DNA of 64,000 nt from DATFMP01 sp035266845. Lineage in GTDB: Bacteria; SAR324; JACQKK01. The notes under the pieces were generated by a model. It made no database searches. It saw nothing but the letters and a program-made list of their open reading frames with translations, and was not told the DNA's origin. This document shows, one piece after another, positions 8,248-14,399 of the stretch (position 1 is its first letter; each line of letters opens with the position of its first letter). The translations under genes and the position numbers were made by a program. The stretch lies in contig DATFMP010000001.1 in NCBI GenBank assembly GCA_035266845.1, positions 1-64,000 on the forward strand. Reading direction: 5' to 3'.

Positions 8248-9515
8248 GGCGAGGCCGTGCGCAGGGGATCGCCCGGGGCGCCGCGTGTCAACGCCCGGAG
8301 CCACAGCCCGAAGCCGATCAGCAGCAGCACCGTGTTCAGCGCGAAGAACGTACGCAGCCCGAACAGCGGCCCGATCTCGCCCGCGATGAAGGGCCCCCCG
8401 CCGATGCCCAGCGAGCCGAATGCGGCCGCATAGGCCAGCACGCGCGATTCCATGCCCAGCGGCGCGTAGCTCTTGATGATGGCCAGCAGCGCGGGGCCGA
8501 TGCCGATGGCCAGCAGTCCCAGCAGCGCGCGCGCCGCCCCGAGCTGCAGCGGTGTCTGCACGAAGATGGTGGGCAGACTCGCCAGGGCCGCGCCCAGCAG
8601 GCTTACCGCCAGGGTGCGTGGGGCCCCGAAGCGGTCCAGCACGCGGCCCCACACGGGCACGGAGAGCGCGCTGGCCAGGGTGTATGCCAGAGTCACCGCG
8701 CCCACCCAGTAGTTCACATCCGGCCCCGCATGGATGCCCTGGGCGGCCAGCAGGTCCAGCACAAACACGGAGATGATCGCCGCCGTGCCCAGATAGGTGA
8801 AGGCCTGGAGGAAGGCCAGGTACATCAGTCCCTTGATGTGCGGGATGCGTCGGATGGTGCGCAGGTCGCGCAGCAGGTGCAGCCGGAACGGTTCCGCGGG
8901 GCGCCGGTGGGTCTCGCGCGCCAGCAGCAGCGTGAGCAGGCCGGCCAGCCCCAACATGCCGCCGGAGACCCAGAACAGGTAGCGGTACTCCGGCAGGCGC
9001 GAGGCGATGACGGCCCCCACGGCCGGCCCGATGGCCCCGCCCGCCAGCGCGCCCGTCTGCACCAGTGACAGCGCGCGGCCCAGCCGGGCCGTGGGCGTGT
9101 TGGTGACGATGAGCGCATTGGTGGAGGGGATGAACCCGTTGGTGGTGCCCAGCAGCGCGTAGAGCACCAGGAACCAGGCCAGCGAGGGCGCCAGGGGCAG
9201 AATCACGAACATGCTGGCCATGCCCAGGCTCGTGCGCAGGGCCATCAGCTTGCGCCCGTAGTGATCCGCCACCACGCCCCACAGCGGGGTGAGCACGAAG
9301 CTCAGCCCGAAGTAGCTGCCCATTGCATAGCCCACCCAGGTCTCCAGGTGGCCCCGGGCGCCCATCTCCTGCAGCACGAGGGGGAAGAAGGGGTTGGTGA
9401 TGCCGAATCCCGTTGTCAGGGAGAAGGCCGCCGCAGACATGGCCAGCATGTTGCGGCGCCAGTGCGGATGCGCTTCTGGCGCGGGCGCGGTCGGCAGCAC
9501 TGCGGCTGCACTCAT
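8244..9515 (-). CDS. MFS transporter, second gene of a tandem trio
   Basis: A 423-residue major facilitator, paralogous to both neighbours. Motif A reads GVVADHYGRKLMAL, and the second-half copy WGRVLDRFGAPRT. HWRRN precedes the first helix. The ATG at 9515 forms an ATGA overlap with the stop codon of the first MFS gene, and its own stop overlaps the GTG of the third. Helix 5 carries the GxxxGPxxG pattern common in drug-antiporter MFS proteins (GALAGGAIGPAVG). Transport direction is therefore probably export; the substrate is unknown. Confidence 0.88.
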   Translation of the reverse strand: MSAAAVLPTAPAPEAHPHWRRNMLAMSAAAFSLTTGFGITNPFFPLVLQEMGARGHLETWVGYAMGSYFGLSFVLTPLWGVVADHYGRKLMALRTSLGMASMFVILPLAPSLAWFLVLYALLGTTNGFIPSTNALIVTNTPTARLGRALSLVQTGALAGGAIGPAVGAVIASRLPEYRYLFWVSGGMLGLAGLLTLLLARETHRRPAEPFRLHLLRDLRTIRRIPHIKGLMYLAFLQAFTYLGTAAIISVFVLDLLAAQGIHAGPDVNYWVGAVTLAYTLASALSVPVWGRVLDRFGAPRTLAVSLLGAALASLPTIFVQTPLQLGAARALLGLLAIGIGPALLAIIKSYAPLGMESRVLAYAAAFGSLGIGGGPFIAGEIGPLFGLRTFFALNTVLLLIGFGLWLRALTRGAPGDPLRTASP

Positions 9516-10762
9516 GGGGCCACGCGCCCCATGCGGCGCATGCCCCGCGTGAGCCAGACCAGGAGGCCCACCAGCAGCAGCAACGCGACGAAGCCGAAGT
9601 GCGCCCGCAGCCCCAGCAGTGGCCCGATCAGCCCCGCCATGAACGGCGCCACACCGTTGCCCAGCATGGCCAGAGCCGTACCCAGCGCCAGCGTGCGCGC
9701 ATCCATGCCCGGGGGCGACCACATCTTGATGAGCGTGACCGTGGCCGGCTGGATGCCCACGGCGCAGACCCCCAGCACCAGCCGCGCCAGCGTGAGCTGC
9801 AGCGGTGACTGCACGAACGGGAACAGCCAGCTCGCCAGCATGCCCAGCAGCAGGCTCAGTGCCAGCACGCGGCCCGGCTCGAAGCGGTCCAGCCAGCGGC
9901 CCCACAGCGGCGCGGCCGCGGCGCTGGCGATGGTGAGCGCCATGGTGGCCACGCCCACCCAGGTCTCCAGCGCGTAACCGCCGATGACGGCGGCGCCGTG
10001 GGCGATCTCCAGCACGTACAGCGCGACCACGGCGGTGCTGCCGAACATGGCCGTGCTGAACAGGAAGCTCATCAGGAACAGCACCCACATGGCCGGCACC
10101 CGCAGGATGATGCGGGTGTCCTGCAGCACGGTCAGCCGGAAGGGCACGCTGGGCCGCTCGGCGCGCTCGCGTGCGAACAGCAGCGCCACGAGACCCGCCA
10201 CCCCGCTCATGGCGCAACTGATCCAGAAGAGGTCGCGGTAGGCCGGCAGGCGGCCCGCCAGAAATGCGCCCACGGCCGGGCCGCAGGTGGTACCCAGCAG
10301 CTGGGCGCTCTGCACGATGGACAGCGCGCGGCCCATGTGGCGGCGCGGCGTATTGGTGGCCACCAGGGCCACTGCCGCGGGCACGTAGCCATTGCAGGAG
10401 CCCACCAGCACGAACAGCAGCAGGAACCACGGCATCGAGCTGATCAGCCCCAGCAGCCCAAAGCCGATCGCCATCCCCAGCCCGGCCCGCAGCACCATGG
10501 ATTTGCGGCCGAAGTGGTCGGCGAAGGTGCCCCACACCGGCTGCAGCAGAAAGCTGATGGCGAAGAACCCCCCGGCGAGCGCCCCCACCCAGGTCTCCAG
10601 GCTGCCGCGCACGCCCAATTCCTTGACGATCAGGGCCAGGTAGGGAAAGCAGGCCGTGAATCCCAGCGTGTTGCAGAACACCCCCACGGAAAGCGCGCGC
10701 ACATTGCGACGCCAGTCGGGGAACTGCTCCACGTCTGCATCTGCCGGTATGGCCGGGGACAT
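9512..10762 (-). CDS. MFS transporter, first gene of a tandem trio
   Basis: A 416-residue major facilitator that heads the trio. It shows motif A as GTFADHFGRKSMVL, a second-half copy WGRWLDRFEPGRV, and DWRRN before the first helix. The chosen ATG at 10762 gives a short polar N-terminus (MSPAIPADADVEQ) matching the other two copies in length; the open frame upstream is not family-like. It probably assembles with or complements the other two paralogues, since all three are made from one transcript in overlapping frames. A possible promoter lies about 110 nt upstream. Substrate unknown. Confidence 0.87.
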   Translation of the reverse strand: MSPAIPADADVEQFPDWRRNVRALSVGVFCNTLGFTACFPYLALIVKELGVRGSLETWVGALAGGFFAISFLLQPVWGTFADHFGRKSMVLRAGLGMAIGFGLLGLISSMPWFLLLFVLVGSCNGYVPAAVALVATNTPRRHMGRALSIVQSAQLLGTTCGPAVGAFLAGRLPAYRDLFWISCAMSGVAGLVALLFARERAERPSVPFRLTVLQDTRIILRVPAMWVLFLMSFLFSTAMFGSTAVVALYVLEIAHGAAVIGGYALETWVGVATMALTIASAAAAPLWGRWLDRFEPGRVLALSLLLGMLASWLFPFVQSPLQLTLARLVLGVCAVGIQPATVTLIKMWSPPGMDARTLALGTALAMLGNGVAPFMAGLIGPLLGLRAHFGFVALLLLVGLLVWLTRGMRRMGRVAP

Positions 10763-10868
10763 CTCGGCGGAGCCTTTGGCGGGGCGATAGGGAAGTGGCG
10801 CTTTGGCGCAGACGCATCGTGGTGCGACCGCTGCGCGCGGGCCGGCGCGGAGTCGCACCGCAGGCCCC

Positions 10869-10898
10869 ATCTTCCCGGCAGGGCGCAGAGCTTGTCAA
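10869..10898 (-). promoter_or_regulatory. possible sigma70-type promoter of the MFS trio
   Basis: On the minus strand TTGACA (10893-10898) is a perfect -35 match, followed after 18 nt by GAAGAT (10869-10874), a 3/6 match to the -10 that keeps the key A2 and T6. The leader to the ATG at 10762 would be about 100 nt. Confidence 0.35.
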
Positions 10899-11090
10899 GC
10901 GCCCGGTGGGCGTGCCGTTCCTCGGCGGCCAGCCCTCGGCCTCCGCTTGGCCCTTGAAACAATTGGCCCGAGCCACCCGTTACTTGGGATGGGGTGGCGC
11001 ACGAAACCCCGCGCAGCGGTGCGCTGCTGGTGGCCTTGCCCAGCGCCTGTGGAGATACCGTGGAATTGCGCCCCTGCAATCTGCGAAATC
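10899..11090. other. intergenic stretch between the MFS trio and aroB
   Basis: Together with the flanking promoters this is a 400-bp divergent intergenic region. Apart from the two predicted promoters I see no gene, repeat or recognisable RNA element here. Confidence 0.4.
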
Positions 11091-11119
11091 TTGCCAGATA
11101 TCCGGGAGTTCCTTACACT
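11091..11119 (+). promoter_or_regulatory. sigma70-type promoter of aroB
   Basis: TTGCCA (11091-11096) and TACACT (11114-11119) are separated by exactly 17 nt. The predicted start site near 11126 leaves a leader of about 37 nt before the aroB ATG. Confidence 0.6.
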
Positions 11120-11162
11120 TAACCGCGCACGCATCGGCAGCAGCGACCCACTCGGCTCTGGA

Positions 11163-12296
11163 ATGAAGACGCTCGACGTAACCCTGCCCGGCGGCCGTTA
11201 TCCGATCCACATCGGAGCGGGCCTGCTGGACGAAGTTCTCCCACGACTGGTGGGCCCGCTGGCCCGCGAGCTGGTCGTGGTGGTCACCAACGAGACGCTG
11301 CAGCGGCTCTATCCGGACCGCATCGAGCAGGCCCTGCGGGCCCTGCCCGTGCGCGTGGACACGATAGCCTTGCCCGATGGCGAGCAGTACAAGACGCTCG
11401 AGACGCTTGCGCGCGTGTACGATCGCCTGATGGCGCAGCAGGCCAACCGCCGCACGCTGATCATCGCCTTCGGCGGCGGCGTGGTGGGCGATATGGCGGG
11501 CTTCGCGGCGGCCACATTCATGCGCGGCGTGCCGCTGGTGCAGGTGCCGACGACGCTGCTGGCCCAGGTGGACAGCTCCGTGGGCGGCAAGACGGCCGTG
11601 AACCATCGCCTGGGCAAGAACGCCATCGGCGCATTTAAGCAGCCTGACGGCGTGGTGATGGAGTTGGAGCTGTTGGCCACGCTGCCCGATCGCGAGCTGC
11701 GCGCCGGCCTGTTCGAACTGATCAAGCACGGAATCATCCGCGATCCCGAACTGTTCACCTTTTTGGAGGGGCACCGGGATCGCTTCGGAACCCACGATTG
11801 GGGGTTCTGGGAGGAAGCGGTGTGGCGCTCGTGCCGCGTCAAGGCCGCCGTGGTGGAGGCCGACGAGCGGGAGACGGACCTGCGCGCGATCCTGAACTTC
11901 GGCCACAGCCTGGGGCATCTCATCGAGACGCACACGGGCTACGCGCAATACCTGCACGGCGAGGCCGTCGGCGTGGGCATGCTCTTCGCCGCCCATGCCT
12001 CGTGGGTGTGGGGCGAGTTGCCCGAGGCGGACTCCCAGCGCATCCGTGCGCTGCTGCAGCCGCTGGTGACGCCGGTACGGATGCCGGTGCTCGATGCCCG
12101 GGAATTCGCCGGGCTGTTGATGCACGACAAGAAGGCCGCCGAAGGGGTATTGCGTTTCATTGGCCTGCGTGGAATCGGTCAGGCGCACATTCACGAGCGG
12201 ACAGCGCCGGCCGATCTGTGGCCGCTCTTCCGCGGGTTCCTTGAGGAGATGCCGGGCGTGCTCCGCTTGCAGGAGGACGCAGCAGTTGCCGGTTAA
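11163..12296 (+). CDS. aroB: 3-dehydroquinate synthase
   Basis: A 377-residue enzyme of the shikimate pathway that converts DAHP to 3-dehydroquinate using NAD and a divalent metal. The NAD-binding motif GGGVVGDMAGFAA and the substrate loop PTTLLAQVDSSVGGKT are intact. The metal ligands are Glu185 (LFELIKHG), His248 (NFGHSLGHLIE) and His265 (YLHGEAVGVGM). The ATG at 11163 sits about 37 nt after the predicted start of transcription; the longer upstream frame is rejected because family members begin at this point. Cytoplasmic. The neighbours are not shikimate genes. Confidence 0.97.
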   Translation: MKTLDVTLPGGRYPIHIGAGLLDEVLPRLVGPLARELVVVVTNETLQRLYPDRIEQALRALPVRVDTIALPDGEQYKTLETLARVYDRLMAQQANRRTLIIAFGGGVVGDMAGFAAATFMRGVPLVQVPTTLLAQVDSSVGGKTAVNHRLGKNAIGAFKQPDGVVMELELLATLPDRELRAGLFELIKHGIIRDPELFTFLEGHRDRFGTHDWGFWEEAVWRSCRVKAAVVEADERETDLRAILNFGHSLGHLIETHTGYAQYLHGEAVGVGMLFAAHASWVWGELPEADSQRIRALLQPLVTPVRMPVLDAREFAGLLMHDKKAAEGVLRFIGLRGIGQAHIHERTAPADLWPLFRGFLEEMPGVLRLQEDAAVAG

Positions 12297-12367
12297 AGGG
12301 GGGTTCCGTCGATCGGGGGCGCGCGCAGGAACGGCGCGGGACGACTAGGCGGAACGCCGTCCAGTAG

Positions 12368-12384
12368 CGGACAGGGGGTGTCCG
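12368..12384 (+). other. small hairpin just ahead of the radC-type ribosome-binding site
   Basis: CGGACA / TGTCCG form a 6-bp stem around five G residues, ending 2 nt before the GAGGAGG ribosome-binding site of the next gene. It could influence translation initiation or be fortuitous. Confidence 0.25.
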
Positions 12385-12400
12385 TGAGGAGGCTACGAAC

Positions 12401-13861
12401 GTGCGGGTAACCAGCAATCTGACGGATGCGGCGGGCGCGCCGAGCCTGTTCTTCGTGCGCCTGGCGGAGTGGGACGAGGCCGTGCGTGCGGCCGAGACGT
12501 TTGACCGCGTGCTCAACAACCCGGTCTCGGTTCCGCAGCCGGTGTTCTACTCCCGGCTTTACCAACATCTGATCGAATATCTGCTCGACCGACTTCAGTT
12601 GCCCAGCAGCCACGGGGCGGCGGAATGGGAATGGAAGCCGCTCTACCAGTTCGGCCAGTCGGTGGATCCGTACTACTTCACCGAATCGGCGGTGCAGGAA
12701 TTGCTGGAGCGCTGGCCGGTGATCGGCTACGAGAACCGGCAGATCCTGACATCGGTGCTGATGGGATTCTTCCATCTGCGCCGCAGCGGATTCCCGGCCT
12801 GCTATCCGTCCGCGCTGCTGCCGGTGCACGAGATCGATCGCTGGACGCGAATCTTCCCCCCCGAGTGGAGTTGGGACTGCGTGCAGGTGCTGCGGCGCAT
12901 GGGCTTCGCCACCATGTCCAGCCGCCAGGGCTACCGCACCTTCGTGCGCTTCACCGATGGCCTGTTCGACGCGGATCTGGACGCCACCGCCATGCGGCGC
13001 TGGCAGTCCGAATGCTGGCGCGCGGGGCCGATCACGCCCGGCGCGGCGCACGAGACGGTGGCGCCCTATCAGGCCAACTTCATCGCCTCCTCATTCACGG
13101 GGGTGTGGGGCGCGATGGGCTTCAACGGCCCCTGCAGCTTCATCCCTGATTGCGCCAACTGTCCCCTCAGCGGGGACTGTCGCTGGTTCCACGCCCCGGT
13201 CAGCGAGCGCCCTGGGCCCTCGGAGGTGCTGGCCTTGGCGCGTCGGGGGCACGTGGAGCACCTGCGCACGGACCAGTTGCTTGGCGGACTCTACGACCTG
13301 AAGGAGCAGGAGGCCGTGCAGCTCCGCAGCGGGCTCACGGGCGATTCCCTGCGCGCGCTGGCGGCGATGTCCTTCCAGGAGCTGGACGCCACCTTCGGCC
13401 AGCACTGGCTGCTGCCTGAGCGCCTCAGCGTGACGTTCGAGGTCTGCCGGCGCTTTAACGAGGAGCGCATGGCGGTGGGCGGAGCCTTCCAGACGCCCTG
13501 GGATGTCTTCAAGCACTTCCGCATCCGACTGCGCGATCTGAAGCAGGAGCAGTTCATCGTGGTGCTGCTGGACAACAAGAAGCGCTACCTGAACGGCATC
13601 GTGATCACGCAGGGCACCCTGAACACCAGCCCCGTGCACCCGCGGGAGGTGTTCAACGCCGCGATCCGAGAGCGGGCCGCTTCGGTGGTCATCGTGCACA
13701 ACCATCCCTCGGGCGATCCGCAGCCATCCAAGGAAGACATCCACGTGACCCGGCAGCTCATCAAGGTGGGGGAACTGGTGGGCATCCCCGTGCTGGATCA
13801 CATCATCATTGCGGACGAGCTGTACATCAGCATGCTGGAACAAGGGCTCATGAAGGACTAG
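12401..13861 (+). CDS. RadC/JAB-domain protein fused to a large N-terminal domain with an EndoIII-like cysteine cluster
   Basis: A 486-residue protein. Residues from about 290 to the end are a RadC-type unit: a short helix-hairpin-helix-like segment, then a JAMM metal site with His433, His435, Ser443 and Asp446 (HNHPSGDP followed by PSKED). Ordinary RadC proteins are about 220-230 residues, so roughly 290 extra N-terminal residues are present. That region contains Cys245-x5-Cys251-x2-Cys254-x5-Cys260, very close to the C-x6-C-x2-C-x5-C iron-sulfur loop of endonuclease III and MutY. I could not see the usual EndoIII catalytic Lys/Asp helix-hairpin-helix. The GTG start at 12401 has GAGGAGG 7 nt upstream. 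RadC function is still disputed; a DNA-processing role for the fusion is inference. Confidence 0.8.
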   Translation: MRVTSNLTDAAGAPSLFFVRLAEWDEAVRAAETFDRVLNNPVSVPQPVFYSRLYQHLIEYLLDRLQLPSSHGAAEWEWKPLYQFGQSVDPYYFTESAVQELLERWPVIGYENRQILTSVLMGFFHLRRSGFPACYPSALLPVHEIDRWTRIFPPEWSWDCVQVLRRMGFATMSSRQGYRTFVRFTDGLFDADLDATAMRRWQSECWRAGPITPGAAHETVAPYQANFIASSFTGVWGAMGFNGPCSFIPDCANCPLSGDCRWFHAPVSERPGPSEVLALARRGHVEHLRTDQLLGGLYDLKEQEAVQLRSGLTGDSLRALAAMSFQELDATFGQHWLLPERLSVTFEVCRRFNEERMAVGGAFQTPWDVFKHFRIRLRDLKQEQFIVVLLDNKKRYLNGIVITQGTLNTSPVHPREVFNAAIRERAASVVIVHNHPSGDPQPSKEDIHVTRQLIKVGELVGIPVLDHIIIADELYISMLEQGLMKD

Positions 13862-14014
13862 ACTGGGCCGCTCAGGGAGGTCCCGAGAGCACTACACGCT
13901 GGACTTCCCGCTTCGTTCCCGCGGAGGGCGCCTATCCATGGGCGTTCGCGGGGCGTAGCACGGGCATTGGAATCGCAGCGCCGGCACCATTTCCTGAGAC
14001 CGCGTCGATTCGCC

Positions 14015-14032
14015 CGTTGCGAGGTTGCAACG
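14015..14032 (+). other. inverted repeat upstream of the small basic gene
   Basis: CGTTGC-N6-GCAACG forms a 6-bp perfect stem about 50 nt before the GTG of the next gene. It may be an operator or leader hairpin; nothing else supports either reading. Confidence 0.25.
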
Positions 14033-14084
14033 TGGCATGCGCCGTCACGCACCACCGCTGCCATCGAACAAGGGAGAGACCATC

Positions 14085-14216
14085 GTGAAAGGCAAGACCG
14101 CTCGCAAGAAGGGTGCAGAGAAGGCCAAGTTCCGTCGCCGCCGCATGAGCAAGACGCGCGAGCTGACGCGCATCTTCCGCCGCAAACAGCGCATCCGCCT
14201 CAAGCGCAAAAAGTAG
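14085..14216 (+). CDS. 43-residue highly basic protein, possible AURKAIP1/COX24 (bS22)-type ribosomal protein
   Basis: The GTG at 14085 has AGGGAGA 7 nt upstream and opens a 43-codon frame in which more than half of the residues are Lys or Arg. The core KFRRRRMSKTRE with a following RRKQRIRLKRKK resembles the tiny KKRRKRMSKKKHRK-type proteins of the AURKAIP1/COX24 family, which in mycobacteria is ribosomal protein bS22. Resemblance is from memory and such short basic sequences match easily. If correct it would sit on the ribosome. A stem-loop follows the stop codon immediately. The longer frame from the upstream ATG at 14025 lacks a ribosome-binding site and a family-like start. Confidence 0.55.
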   Translation: MKGKTARKKGAEKAKFRRRRMSKTRELTRIFRRKQRIRLKRKK

Positions 14217-14217
14217 C

Positions 14218-14234
14218 CCGCCGCGGATCGGCGG
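14218..14234 (+). terminator. GC hairpin after the small basic gene
   Basis: CCGCCG / CGGCGG with a 5-nt loop begins 2 nt after the stop codon. There is no U-tract; it could be a weak terminator or a 3' stabilising hairpin. Confidence 0.4.
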
Positions 14235-14237
14235 CGG

Positions 14238-14321
14238 CTAGCGCAGCCGCTTCCAGCGGAACGCCGCCAGCACGAGGGCCACCACCAGGGCGGCAAGGGC
14301 GAGTACGGTTTCCTGAGACAT
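14238..14321 (-). CDS. 27-residue single-pass membrane microprotein
   Basis: A short minus-strand frame starting ATG and ending TAG encodes a 27-residue peptide. It begins MSQE, continues as a purely hydrophobic run of about 16 residues (VLALAALVVALVLAAF), and ends with a positively charged RWKRLR tail. That is the exact layout of a one-helix membrane microprotein with an outside N-terminus and a cytoplasmic basic tail. It lies 78 nt downstream of the adenylate cyclase on the same strand and could share its transcript. No clear ribosome-binding site precedes it, so expression is uncertain. Confidence 0.45.
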   Translation of the reverse strand: MSQETVLALAALVVALVLAAFRWKRLR

Positions 14322-14399
14322 ACGCGTTCGTGATGCAGGGACGGGTCGCGGCTTGCGCCGGGACGGTGCCGGACGGTCGGCGTGTGCGCCGGGGTGTAC

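Noticed and set aside
10803..11162. An upstream extension of aroB
   Set aside because: It crosses the predicted promoter and adds about 120 residues not found in the family.
13862..14084. A possible tRNA or structured RNA between the RadC-type gene and the small basic gene
   Set aside because: No TPsiC-like GTTCGAnTCC, no cloverleaf and no CCA end could be found; only one short inverted repeat is present.
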